From assembly GCA_958450365.1 (NCBI GenBank), contig CAUEEP010000369.1, positions 62,001 through 126,000 of the forward strand: DNA of 64,000 nt. The letters are read 5' to 3'. The DNA is from Mesorhabditis belari. Taxonomy: Eukaryota; Nematoda; Chromadorea; Rhabditida; Rhabditidae. Position 1 is the stretch's first letter; the number at the start of each line of letters is the position of its first letter. This document shows, in pieces, positions 1 to 10,490 of this stretch. The position numbers and the translations under genes were made by a program. The notes beneath the pieces were generated by a model that had not been told where the DNA came from, searched no databases, and was given only the letters and a program-made list of their open reading frames with translations.

Positions 1-3000
1 CCAATGTTGGCCTTTTACTTGTCAGATACGCAACTGAGTGAGAAGGATTTGAAAGTGGTGAGTGCCTTCGTTACTTAGTGACTCAAAAGTACAAAAATTC
101 AAGTTAGAAATTTTCTGGAAGTCATTAATGAGTGTCATTTCTTTCAGATCATGGAAAATTGTCGTCGTAGACGTGATCAAAAGCAAATCTCACAAAGTTC
201 AAGCTCAAAAATGGTGACTCATAATGATGAGAGAGCTCCGTCACCCCCAGCTAGAAGGTAAGGATTTGAATTTGATTTCTAAAAGCGTCAATTTTTCAAA
301 CTACCGTTATCTTGTCTCTATTTTACATCAAATCTATCAACTTTTTATCTAATTTGGGAGGATATCGAAAGATATAAGTGGAATGGAGACAAGAATAGAG
401 ACAAGAATGGAGACAAGAATGGAGAGAAGACAACAGAATGGAGAAAAGATTTGAGAAATGGAGACAAGATTAAGGGGACACGGTTTAGAAAGCACATTAC
501 TTACGTTACGTCCCTTCTTTCTTTCATTCTTTCTTTCATTCTTTCTTTCTTTCCTTTTTCCTTACTTCTTCCCCCTTCTCTATCCCTTTTTTTCAGCAAA
601 TTAAGGTATCGAATAGCTCAGTGGTTAGAAGAATTGCCTGAAAAACAAAACAATTGAGTCCCCTGAGCAATTGATTTGTGTTTATTGGTTTATCAATCTT
701 TCAAATCTGTTTTCCTGTCTCAAAAGATTCGGCATATAAACGCGCGCTTTCTTTTGCATTTGCCAAAGCAATTGAGTCCCCTATCAATCTACTTTCTTTC
801 CCATTCCTTCACTTCTTTATAAAGAGATCAACAAAGAGATTTCAGCTCTTCTCGACTCACGAGAAGCAACTTCACTTGTCCGATTTGTTTTGATGATTGT
901 AAGAAATCTTTTCAGATACATCTAAATTTACTTTAGATGATCAATCATCGCATAAACCGATGATCATCTCCGAGTGTGGGCACACTCTTTGCCAAACTTG
1001 TGTCAATAGATTGTAACTTTTCATAATCTAAGCAAAACAAAGTCAGTAGAGCATGGGTTTTTGCAGGAAACGGGTCATTTTTAAACAGAAAACAGTAGCA
1101 AACAACTCTTGTATTCAAGTTTTAGAAAACAAGTGCTGTATGCTAAACTGATTGACTGATTTTCTACAAAAAACGGAAATAAAAACAAAAAAAAACCTCA
1201 GATCTGTTTATAATCAGAGAAATTTGTATTTATAAAGGTAAAAATAGCATTGATATTATCATATGCGACCAAATTACCATAAATAACCTTCAATTTACAT
1301 ATTAATCTGCTTATATGTCGTAGCCGATCATGAATGAAAGTTTTTGGCAAATCTTTCTAGTAGAGTAACCCTTAAAAAATTTAGCATAATTATAAATGAT
1401 TCTGCATTGAATGATACTAAATAATAGGTTGATGCATAAGTCTTTTCGTTTTTTTCGTACTTCTGTTAAAAAGTAACAAATTCACGAATTAATCTATAGT
1501 TTGCTCTATAAAAAAAGTGTTTTTTTGTTCAATTTGCATCTTTTTAAATGAATTTCGGTTGACTTTCAAGCAAATTCGAGAGTGAAAAACGCCTTTTTCG
1601 TAAAAATCTATAAAAAACTCTACGGAAAAATTGGCTGAATGAATTTCTCTGAAATTTAGGCGAAATATCAAACGTTTTTTTTCTCTATCTTTTATCTATT
1701 GACACGAAGATAGGTTTTCTTTAGCTAAGGTGTCTAAACCGCATCTTTAGCTAAGGTGTCTAAACCGCATCATCGAGTTAGCCCTTTTTGACTACCCGAC
1801 TTCATACTCTCAAGAAAATCCAGGCATCAAATATTTTTAAACCCGTTTTAATGTTATTTTGCAGAAAAATAATTGGTTTTTCTAATGAAATCAACCGTAG
1901 TTTAATTCGTGCATTTGTTGGCTTTGAAACGGCAGACGAAAAGGAACAAAAAGACTTATGCATCAACCTAATACTTGATGATTGGACGTGCCTAGGTCCA
2001 AAATTCATCATCGGCTACGACATATAGACAGACCTAAAATAAAAAGGTTAGAGGCCGGCTTAAAAATCTTTGTATCAGCTAAAACTACAGTAAAACCTTA
2101 AATAAATTAAATTATTAAATAAAATTTCTTTAAATTTAAATAACAAAAGAATTTCAAGAAAACTAAAGCATTGAAAAGTTAAATCAAAACTAAGGGAGTG
2201 GGACAAATGCGACCTTTCTTTGCGCACCCGGACATTTGCGCAGCCGGACATTTGCACACCTTTTTTTCCGCACTTAGCCCATTAGCGCACCTCTTTTCGC
2301 GTTTTAAAAAAGCTCTCAAGGCTAATATTAACCAATTTCTATTCCAAAAGTTGTTTTCTAGGTAATTTGAGGGTGTCGAATTCAAATTTTGACATAACAG
2401 AGCGTGTGGAACCAATTTGAAAGACAAAACGGCTATTACAGAAAATTGTTGATTTTTCTCTTTGTATAACTCCATCCGTTCGCTTCCACACGCTCTGATA
2501 TGCCAAAATTTCGATTCTACGCCCTAAAATTACCTAGAAAACAACTTTTGGGATAGAAATTGGTTAATATTAGCCTTGAGAGCTTTTTTAAAACGCGAAA
2601 AAAGGTGCGCTAATGGGCTAAGTGCGGAAAAAAAGGTGCGCAAATGTTCGGCTGCGCAAATGTCCGGGTGCGCAAATGTCTGAGTGCGCAAATGTCCGGG
2701 TGCGCAAGGTCTAAGTGCGCAAATGTCCGTCTGCGCAAATGTCCGGGTGCGCAAAAAAAAGGTCGCATTTGTCCCACTCCCAAAACTAAAACTAATCAAA
2801 ACTAAAACGAATCAAAACTAAAATACTAGAGTTGAATGTCCAGAATGTCGTGCTCCAATTCAGCGTGTTATCGTCAACTTTGCTTTCAAAAGTTCGTTTT
2901 TTGCTATTCTTCGGAAAGTTTTATTTAAAGCTTTAAAAGTCTTTTTTCAATAAAATTCTCTAAATAACATAAAAAAGAAGAATTTAGACGCGATCGAAGA

Positions 3001-3201
3001 ACGAGAGCTGCAAGATGTTCAAGTGAATCAACTAAAAACTCTCATTTTGGCTCAGGTTTTAATCCTTTTCCTTTATCAAGGATTTCCCTTTTTAACTAAA
3101 ATCTTTTTTTAAGTCATTTTCTTCAATATTCTATTCAGGAAAATGAGATGAAAATGAGCAAAATCCGACTTTTCTTAAATCCACTTAACACTTTGAAGTA
3201 A
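1..3201 (+). CDS. Gene 1, 5' part: module tail plus C3HC4 RING finger (partial at left edge)
   Basis: This is the tail of a module-RING gene. The likely role is an E3 ubiquitin ligase, inferred only from the RING. Exons by eye: 1-57, 148-257, 846-898, 916-1012, 2830-2891, 2998-3055 and 3139-3198. Exon 1 ends in a phase-0 donor and exon 2 opens with IMEN, exactly as in module 4 of gene B (58732). The RING is split over three exons: CPIC, then SECGHTLCQTC, then ECPEC, giving all eight C3HC4 ligands. A further piece at about 592-656 (SKLRYRIAQWLEELPEKQ) may be an exon but has no clear donor. The intron between the second and third RING exons is about 1.8 kb and holds two transposons. Reading ends at TAA 3199, or splices on at the GTAAAT overlapping it. 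The next RRM exon starts about 50 nt later. Confidence 0.6.
1425..1970. mobile_element. mariner-type MITE, family 1 (copy a)
   Basis: Terminal inverted repeats begin TAGGTTGATGCATAAG at the left and close with CTTATGCATCAACCTA at the right, on TA dinucleotides. Length is 546 bp. It sits in the RING intron of gene 1. A second copy lies at 44002-44519. This copy has an extra tandem duplication of a 26-nt stretch near 1719-1770. No transposase is recognisable; short ORFs inside are not conserved between the copies. Confidence 0.8.
2194..2781. mobile_element. Foldback element with long, repeat-containing inverted arms
   Basis: Both ends carry GGGAGTGGGACAAATGCGACC in inverted orientation. The arms extend about 170-250 bp and contain tandem units of about 14 bp built on GCGCAAATGTCCGG, more of them in the right arm. 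The flanks are AAAACTAA on each side, which could be an 8-bp target duplication, but the surroundings are themselves AAAACTA-rich so this is not certain. The GCGC-rich arms contrast with the AT-rich host. It lies in the RING intron of gene 1. The ORFs on the minus strand across the arms only read through the 14-bp units. Confidence 0.75.
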
Positions 3202-3251
3202 ATCGAGAATAATGAATTCAATCTGATATTAAAAACGACGAAAATCTTTAG

Positions 3252-6200
3252 AAACACATGGTTTTGGTAAGCGGACTACCGGAAAAGAAACCGACGGCAA
3301 CAAAGATTTTCAAAGATTTGATAGCTGTGTTCGCTGACGAGCCGTTGAAGTGAGGAATGAAGGCTTAGGCTTTGGCTTAGACTCAGGCTTAAGCTGCTAG
3401 GCTTAGGCTCAGACTCAGACTCAGACTCAGGCTTTGGCCTAGGCTTGGACTTGGTGCCAAGCCTAGCGCCTCGCACTAAGTCTATTTGGGTTTGGGCTGA
3501 ACCCGCATTTTCTGGATCTCAGCCGGTTCCCGGACTAGGCTTAGGCTTAGGCTGCTAGGCTTAGGCTTAGGCTTAGGCTCAGGCTTGGACTTAGTGCGAA
3601 GGCTAGCGGCTAGCGCCTCGCACTAAGTCTATTTGGGTTTGGGCTGAACCCCCATTTTCTGGATCTCAGCCGGTTCCCGGAAGCTTAGGCTTAGGCTTAG
3701 GCTCTTAGCCGGCTATGGCGGCCAAAAAACCTATCAAAATTTCAGAATAGAATTCGTCAAGCCGGCTTCTCTCGGTCAAGCACTTCTCACATTTAGTCAA
3801 CTTGATTTTGCTTTAAAAGTTTCAAAGTTTTCAACAATATTTCCCAATTTCTTTAGTTTATCACACTTTACAACGAGAAAAGATATGGGGATACTGATTT
3901 TTTGATGAAAATCGAGCTTTTTAAAGAAACTCCTTCAAGGAATTTATCGGTTCCAACAAAAGGTGTAATTATTTGGAAACAAACAATGCTGAAATTCAGA
4001 TGAGAACAGTGATTCGGAGATTTCGAGAAGTTCTTCGCCTCCTCAGCGAAATCGGAATCTTGTGAGTGAAAAGTTTTGCATAGAACAATAAAACGACTGT
4101 TTCTCTATGTGCAAAAAATTGCAGGAAATTGACAAGACGAAGATTTACCTAAAAAATCTCCCCTCACATGCCACAAATCAGAGTGTGATCAAATGGATCT
4201 TCAAAGACAATCCGAATTTGGTGTTGGGAAGGTGAAGCTAACCGCTGTTACGTCTAAATTTTTATGAAATTCAGTTTATCTCTGAAATTGGATCCTTTTG
4301 GAATGCAGACTTGTATCGCAAAGTTCCGAAATGAAAAAGAAGTGGACAAGGTTTGAACTTGAAATTTGCAAAAAGCTCAACAAAATGATTTTAGATAATC
4401 TCGGAGTTTAATAATAAGGTTTATCCGGGTACGGAAACAATTCTCCATGTTCGACATTTCAAAGCAAATCAACCGAAAGGAAGATCAAAATCGAGAGGTT
4501 AAAGAAAATATACTGAAATCTCAAACACAAATGGTAGCCATGAGGATCAAAATGAATTTATTCTGTATTACGAATTACTAGTGTGCTTTTCCTTGAATCC
4601 ACTAGACGTGGCTAGATCTGTGCGCTATGAATAATGAATGACAAAACCAAGTTGATTCAATAAACGCGTGTGAAGATGTTTCGATAAAGCTCGAAGAAAC
4701 AATGTGCCCCGGAGACAAAAAGGAATCACTTTGATGAAAATTGTGGAAGTATCTCGAACAAAAGAAAACAACTTTCACAAGACCAAATGAGAGGAAATTC
4801 TGACTAAATGGGGGAAGAAGGCGTCCTCTGTACGCAGAAGGGGCGACCTTTTATACCCTGGAGGGACATCCTTTTATACGCAGAAGGGTCATCCTTTTAT
4901 ACGCAGAAGGGTCATCCTTTTATACGCAGAAGGGTCATCCTTTTATACGCAGAAGGGGCATCCTTTTATACGCAGAGGGTATCCTTTTCAACGCAGTAGG
5001 GGCATCCTTTTATACGCATGTGAGCGCGACATTGTTTAGGGTACGGTATTTCTGGTGTCTTATTAGAATTCAGCTTTTTGCTGACTCGTCGTCACAATCA
5101 GCCCAATATACTAGTTGGTTTTTAAAAGTTTTCTTTTAGATCCCCAATCGCCGAAAGCCGTTGGTGGACGATTTAATGGTAGACCGTCTTTGTCTCCAAC
5201 TCGCGCAGCACAATCGTCAAAATTTTCGAATCTGGGTAATTGAAAATTGAATCTATCTACAAAAGAACCAACATATTTAGCTCAAAGACCTCAAGGTCAG
5301 TTCAATCCATTCAATTTTCCAATGCCTCCAATGATTCCTCAATTCCATAACTTTCAAATCCTTCCACCTCCTTATCAACCTCAAATTTTTTCAAATATTT
5401 ATCAAAATAATCAGGTGAGATCGATTAAAGACAAATCTAAAATGAACTAGATCACTTCTTCAACGATTTTTATCTCAAATCTCCCATTGAGCACATCTCG
5501 CGCGGATCTGATCGAGTATTTTCATAACAAGACTCTTGAAGGAGAGTCGATTCAAGTGGCTGAAGTGGATGGGTTTGTTAATTTGATCATTTAAATAAAG
5601 TTTCTAATGGCTAATCCGATTTTTTGAATGGTAAAAAGAAAATAAACGAATCCTGGAAAGGAATGCATCCGAATTTTTCTTTAGAATCAAATTTCTCCCA
5701 TCGCTTCAACCAAATCCCATTCACAAAACCTGCTTGATCACTTTCAAAACGCCAAGAGCAGCTCAATTGGTTAAATACAAATGATTTTAAGAAAGTATTT
5801 ATCATTTTAGGCTCAACGTTATTTCTTTGGAAAGCCTTTTCAACATCCTGGTTGTTTTTTGAACATCGAGTTACGGTATTTTGATTGTTAAACTGGAATT
5901 ACAAAAATTTAGTAACCTTCAACCGCAAACGAGTCCTTCTATACAGGTAACAGCATTAGAATCAAAGATTTTAGTTTTTTTTAGCTCAAAGATGGCTGAG
6001 AAAAAGCCCGTAAAGAAAAACGGACGGACAAACACTGCTCTTTTAGTTGTATAATAGTTTATAGTGTGTGTTCCTTGCGAGTAAGTAATTACTTCAGTAT
6101 AATTGCCTGAGTAATTTTTACTTGATTAATCGACGTTTTTTGGCCGAATAACTACGAGTAATCCTCTTTACACGCCGAGTAACTACGAGCAATCTTCTTT

Positions 6201-7168
6201 ATACGCCGAGTAGCTACGAGTAATCCTCTTTACACGCCGAGTAACTACGAATAATCCTCTTTACACGTCGAGTAACTACGAGCAATCCTCCTTACACGCC
6301 GGGTAACTACGAGCAATCCTCTTTACACGTCGAGTAACTACGAGCAATCCTCCTTACACGTTGAGTAAATTGAATATCTTTACATCGCGTGCGTGCGGTA
6401 TGTGTGCGTTTTAAAAAATGCATTACTCGCGAGGAACACACTCGAATAGTTTATTCAGTACAACCGACTCCGGTGGACGCAATTTTGTCTGGACAGGAAT
6501 CGGAAATTTGCATTTAATTGCTAAAAATTGATCATTAAATTAAAGATTAGCATAATGAATGTGTTTTTAATGCAAAATCTTGAAAAAAGATCAATTGTTG
6601 AGGTCTTGAAAACATCCAAATTCGGCAAATTCGTGAAATGAGCTGGAAAAGAGTTTGACTTTCGCAGAGCTCGAAGTACATTTTCTAATTTGCTAATTAT
6701 CATGTACCTTTTATTACGAACTATGTAATTGGTCATGCATTTTAGGAAAATCGAGTTTTAATCAAAAATCTGCCTGCATCGGTGACCGAAAATGATCTTG
6801 TCGAGATGTTTCATCAAATTTGCAAAATCGCTCATGATCAAGATTTAAGGCCAAAGTTGATTTTTGATAGTTAAAAAACCAAAAGCAATTGTTTACATAA
6901 ATTTAAAGCAAATCACCAATTACAGGATTAATTTGAAGCGACTTCCAAATGGGACAAGTGAAGCGATAATTTCCTTTCAAACTTTGGAAGGAGCGCAGAG
7001 GGTCAGAATTTTTTGAATTTTTGCAGAATTTTTGCGAATTTAGATGTATTCTGAAAAAGTTTTATTAAAAAATGATTTTTGATTACTTTAATACATCGAA
7101 TTTTCAGATTTCTCTCCTCTACAAAGCACACGATTTCCAGGGACAAACCATACACGCATCGTTGATTT
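3252..7168 (+). CDS. Gene 1, 3' part: protein with four RRM-like domains
   Basis: This is a probable RNA-binding protein; targets are unknown. Reading the exons gives four RRM-like units. RRM1 starts VLVSGLPEKKPTATKIF (3258) and continues in exons at 3746 and about 3856. RRM2 starts KIYLKNLPSHATNQSVIKW (about 4140) and includes CIAKFRNEKEVDK. RRM3 starts TIFISNLPLSTSRADLIEYF (about 5465). RRM4 starts RVLIKNLPASVTENDLVEMF (about 6755) and ends at the TGA near 7166. Between RRM1 and RRM2 is a Ser/Asp-rich exon; between RRM2 and RRM3 is a Pro/Phe/Gln-rich linker. One intron before RRM3 is only 36 nt and is 9 nt longer in gene 2, which supports it as an intron. The linker has an in-frame TGA near 5240. 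ATG 3258 follows an acceptor-like CTTTAG, so it may be a trans-spliced second cistron or an exon continuing from the RING. Confidence 0.6.
3360..3720 (+). repeat. Interstitial TTAGGC (nematode telomere-type) arrays
   Basis: Blocks of TTAGGC and degenerate CTCAGA/CTCAGG hexamers are interspersed with a unit containing CGCACTAAGTCTATTTGGG that appears twice (near 3469 and 3613). The block fills the first intron of the RRM part of gene 1, between the exons ending at about 3350 and starting at 3746. Confidence 0.8.
4815..5020 (+). repeat. 23-bp minisatellite in RRM-gene intron (short allele)
   Basis: Tandem units of about 23 bp based on CAGAAGGGGCATCC plus TTTTATACG. The period is not a multiple of 3 and the unit has no stop in any frame, so ORFs read through it; these are artefacts. 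It lies in the intron before the exon beginning near 5143. The homologous intron of gene 2 has an expanded array at 37430-37830. Confidence 0.85.
5985..6440 (+). repeat. 31-bp minisatellite block in RRM-gene intron (copy a)
   Basis: About eight units of a 31-bp repeat (GAGTAACTACGAGTAATCC plus TCTTTACACGCC) occupy about 6140-6370 in the intron between RRM3 and RRM4. The flanking sequence, with a repeated motif close to GAGTAAGTAATTACTTCAGT, is also present at 38890 and inverted at 35500. The expanded version is at 38970-40205. Confidence 0.85.
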
Positions 7169-7394
7169 GATTCGAAGAAACTCTTCAATTTATTCATACT
7201 TTTTGTTCACAGTTCTTCTGAATTCAATAATAGTAATCAAATAAAACCTTTATGCATCCGATTTTTCGTGATTAAAGTGCTGAATCCATTGTGCAAACAG
7301 GGATTTCCATCGGTTGAGCATTCGAAATTCACTCTGAAACTCGATGCTCATCAATGACTAGCGAAAAACCTATTTAAATAAGTAAATCTATCTG

Positions 7395-8651
7395 TTAGGT
7401 TGTCCAGTAATGAATGCGCGCCTGCTCTTGAACAGCGTACCTTAGGGCTATACAATTTTATCAAACCCTATTCTTTATATGCTGTTCAAGATTTCTTATT
7501 TATTACAACTTTTCGTGTTTTCGACGTTAAACTAATTCATTTTTGATTTAATTTCTGTGTTTAGATGACCGAGATGAAGTTTCGTATTCGTGCCAGTCTT
7601 TGGTATGACTTCAAATTGGGCAAAAATGCCGTTGAATCCCATCGAGATCTCTGCAAAGTATTTGGCGAAGATGCTATTTCGGAAAGCCAGTGTCGCCGAT
7701 GGTTTCAACGATTTCGAGAAAGAAATGAATCTTTGGAAGACGAAGACCACCAACGACGACCTCCTGCGATCGATAATGCAGTACTGAAGCAGGCGATAGA
7801 AATGGATCCTCGACAAACTACACGTGAACTTGCAGAAATATTTAGAGTAAGCCCTCAAACAATTTTCGAGCATTTACATCAATTGGGGAAAACGGGAAAG
7901 GGAAATGGGTTCCTCATCTTCTCAGCAATGCCAATAAAGCTACTCGTGTCACTATGGCCGATATTCTTCTTTGTTTGGCAAAAAATACTGGGTTTTACAA
8001 TGAAATCCTTACTTGCTATGAAAAATGGATTCAATATGATAATTCTACACGAAAACGGCAATGGCTAGAATCTGGCGAGGAGCCAATACCAACACCAAAA
8101 TCCGACTTCCATGGCAAGAAAGTAATGCTTACTGTCTGGTGGAATTCGCAGGACATTGTTTATTTGGAGCTGCTTAAACCTGGACAAACAATCACGGGTG
8201 AAACGTATGCACAACAATTGGGACGAGTGAACAATGTATTGCTACAAAAAGGCCTTTATCCTTCAAACATAAAGTTCATTCAAGATAACGCCCGTCACAC
8301 GTTGCAAAGATTGTTCAGGAAAAACTCGAAGAGTTGGGCTGGGAAACTCTCCCGCATCCGCCATATTCTCCGGATATTTCTCCTTCGGATTACCATTTAT
8401 TTCGCTCAATGCGAAACCATTTGGCCGTTCAAGAGGTTCAAGAAGTTCAAGAGGTCGAAAAATGGATAGCCGACTTCTTTGCCTCAGAACAAGCCAATTT
8501 TTACACGGAGGGAATTCATTCTTTGCATGGAAGATGGAAACAAATATTGTTAACAAATGGTGAATATATCGTTGATTGAGCTGTTAAACTGTTGGTTTTA
8601 AAATAAAGAGTTGTTATCTTAAAAACGCGCATTTATAACTGGACAACCTAA
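7395..8651 (+). mobile_element. Full-length mariner element
   Basis: The element is about 1257 bp, bounded by TTAGGTTGTCCAGT at the left and ACTGGACAACCTAA at the right. It is inserted just downstream of the RRM gene. The inverted duplicate of this locus at 34140-34195 lacks the element and shows an uninterrupted empty site, so the insertion postdates the duplication. The right flank retains TA; the left has TG, consistent with one substitution in a TA duplication. Confidence 0.9.
7565..8579 (+). pseudogene. mariner transposase, inactivated
   Basis: A cut-and-paste transposase of the mariner family (DD34D), here broken. Three consecutive frames carry it: 7565 to about 7895, about 7900-8300 and about 8300-8579, so at least two frameshifts are present. 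The N-terminal helix-turn-helix region is recognisable (SESQCRRWFQRFRERNESL). The second catalytic Asp is kept in FIQDNARHT and the third in YSPDISPSDYHLF. The first, normally in a GDEKW context, reads LTCYEKWIQYDN, so Asp is replaced by Tyr. A short VQE repeat (8430-8455) is a small in-frame expansion. The product should be inactive. Confidence 0.9.
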
Positions 8652-8960
8652 TATAATCTATCTATAAATTATAGTAGCTTTTTAAGATTATTTTCTAAAA
8701 AAAATCAAATTCTTAAAGCTATTATAATCTTCTCGAATCCATTTTTCTAAACCATGTCCCCATTTCTCTTTCGATCGCAATCTTGCCTCTATTTTTAGCC
8801 AACTTTTTATCCAATTCTGTGCGGATGCACAAAGAATAACGAAAGATACACAAAAGTGAATAGATTCGATAAAAAATCGAGACAAGATTACGATAAAAAA
8901 GGGAGGCTTTAAGAAAAACTATTTGACAAAAGCATTTTTACCATAACAAGTTGATACTTT
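8652..8960. other. Downstream part of the duplicated block, no gene seen
   Basis: AT-rich sequence whose reverse complement recurs at 33850-34140. It contains paired stretches such as ATCGCAATCTTG and GAGACAAGATTACGAT that recur in other introns of this window. No coding exon is seen. Confidence 0.6.
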
Positions 8961-9125
8961 TGTGCCTTGTGGACACGAGGCTTGTCAAAAGTGTTTCATG
9001 AAATTGACTCAAGAGAAGTAAAAGTTTACAAGAAAAGCAAAAAAAAGCATTTAATTTCTAGAGACTCTTGTCCAAAATGTCAGTCTCTGATTGCTTTCGG
9101 AGTTGTGTCGATGGCGTTAATTGGT
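8955..9125 (+). pseudogene. Orphan RING exon pair (fragment 1)
   Basis: Two short exon-like pieces encode FVPCGHEACQKCFMKLTQEK and DSCPKCQSLIAFGVVSMALI. They are close to the gene B RING exons at 59677-59764 and 59857-59918, with the same splice-like borders. The first CPIC half of the RING is absent, so this is a duplicated fragment and cannot form a zinc finger on its own. Confidence 0.7.
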
Positions 9126-9126
9126 G

Positions 9127-9240
9127 AGTTGAAATAGGAACAGTGAACACTTAACTTGAGTAAACAGGAGCAGTGAACACTTAACTTGAGTAAACAGTAA
9201 CAGTGAACACTTAATTAGAGTAAACAGGAACAGTGAACAA
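9127..9240 (+). repeat. 30-bp tandem repeat
   Basis: About four units of roughly 30 bp containing AACAGTGAACACTTAACTTG. One half-unit is present at the equivalent place after the gene B RING exon (about 59932). Confidence 0.75.
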
Positions 9241-9545
9241 TTAACTTGTGTTAAAAGATCACAGTCATAGTTTAAATCTTAAATGACAGCAAACTATCAT
9301 AGTTTTTTAGATGGATAACTAAACGGCCTGCCAAAATAGTTGTGTTGACAAGATTTAAGCACAAAGTTTCCCTGAAGAATTCTAGGTACTCTCAAAGCCC
9401 TTCTCCGACAGAAAGCTGCAAAAGAACGAGAAAATAGAAGCTCTTCTTTGACGGTAAAATGATTCAGTTCTTTATACAAGCAATTTTATCTCTAGCTATG
9501 GCTCTAGCTTTAACTCTAGCTAAAAATAAAATCAAAATTTCTACA
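9241..9545. other. Duplicated intron segment shared with gene B
   Basis: This stretch matches 60240-60600 in gene B, including a motif with CTAGCTATGGCTCTAGC. It is intronic in gene B. No exon is seen here. Confidence 0.6.
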
Positions 9546-9815
9546 CAAAAGGTTTAGGAAAGTTGTGAGACTTCGACAGAATCATCCGAGCAACAAAATG
9601 TATCCGATGTATGAAATGAAAGAGAAATATCCGATCACTTTTGTGCCTTGTGGACACGAGGCTTGTCAAAAGTGTTTCATGAAATTGACTCAAGAGAAGT
9701 AAAAGTTTACAAGAAAAGCAAAAAAAAGCATTTAATTTCTAGAGACTCTTGTCCAAAATGTCAGTCTCTGATTGCTTTCGGAGTTGTGTCGATGGCGTTA
9801 ATTGGTGAGTTGAAA
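9545..9815 (+). pseudogene. Chimeric RING-exon fragment 2
   Basis: The start matches the gene B exon after the RING (CETSTESSEQQ at 60604). It then runs directly into the RING middle exon (FVPCGHEACQKCF) and the last RING exon (DSCPKCQSLIAFG). The exon order is therefore permuted compared with gene B, as expected from a tandem duplication with a breakpoint inside the post-RING exon. It is probably non-functional. Confidence 0.7.
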
Positions 9816-9867
9816 TAGGAACACTCAGATATCAAAATAGGTCTGTTTTATCATTTCATAGTAAAGA

Positions 9868-9935
9868 TACCGTCTTCTCTCTAAGAGTAGTGCCGAGTTG
9901 ATGACTATTTTACGGTTTCCAAGCTTTTGATTTCG
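9868..9935. mobile_element. MITE family 2, truncated copy
   Basis: The left end matches the family at 59989-60226 (terminal TACCGTCTTCTCTCTAAGAG and the following GTAGTGCCGAGTTGATG) but breaks off after about 65 bp. Confidence 0.6.
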
Positions 9936-10109
9936 TAGATTTTGTAGAACAACTCAAATATGGATTTTTTTTTTAATCCTAGGGGAACTAAATAAAAGTT
10001 CTTAGCATAATGGTCTACTAGAATACCAATATGCTAGCAAGATTCTCTAAAAAAGTGATCCTTTCCAGAAAATGACATTCATGAGACTAATTCAAAATCT
10101 TCTAGATTC

Positions 10110-10290
10110 TCGATAAATTGGATTCGCGGACGCCCACTCCGACGCAAGGATCACCGACATCCGACGAGGCAAATGGCAAATTCGTTTCCCAGACGCATCA
10201 CATGGTTTCCCAGAGCACCTGCGGTGGGCCAATAAAAAAAAAACACGGTGTGACGCAGGTCACTTCCCGGCCGCGCAAAAATTACTACTC
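10110..10290 (+). repeat. GC-rich dispersed repeat, partial copy 1
   Basis: Shares a GC-rich core with 11392-11545 and 11760-11890, including CACCTGCGGTGGGCC and GTGACGCAGGTCACTTCCC. It is strikingly GC-rich against the AT-rich surroundings. The family is not identified; a SINE-like or MITE origin is possible. The 5' part here differs from the other copies. Confidence 0.65.
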
Positions 10291-10304
10291 AACTATTACT
10301 TCAA

Positions 10305-10490
10305 ATAAAAATTATTGCTTTTTTAAAACTTTTCGAAGCTTTCTGAGTTTTTTCAAGCTTTTTTAAGCCTTTTTAAGCTTTCTAAGCTTTTTTGAAGCTT
10401 TTCGAAGCTTTTTAAAGCTTTTTTAAGCCTTTTTGCAGCTTTCTGAGCTTTTTGGAGTTTTCTAAGCTTTTTGAAACTTTTCTGGAAAGT
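10305..10490 (+). repeat. AAGCTTTT low-complexity tract
   Basis: Irregular repeats of AAGCTTTT/AAGCCTTTTT with a period of about 9-16 bp. Related AAAAGCTT tracts occur at 12240-12320 and 14190-14290. Confidence 0.7.

Noticed and set aside
614..680. tRNA-like A box TAGCTCAGTGGTTAGA with a later TTGAGTCCCC
   Set aside because: No acceptor stem, and the T-arm box B lacks a base. The stretch also overlaps a possible coding exon of gene 1.
2179..2799. Cys/His-rich minus-strand ORFs in the foldback arms
   Set aside because: They read through tandem GCGCAAATGTCC units; Cys and His spacing follows the repeat, not a zinc finger.
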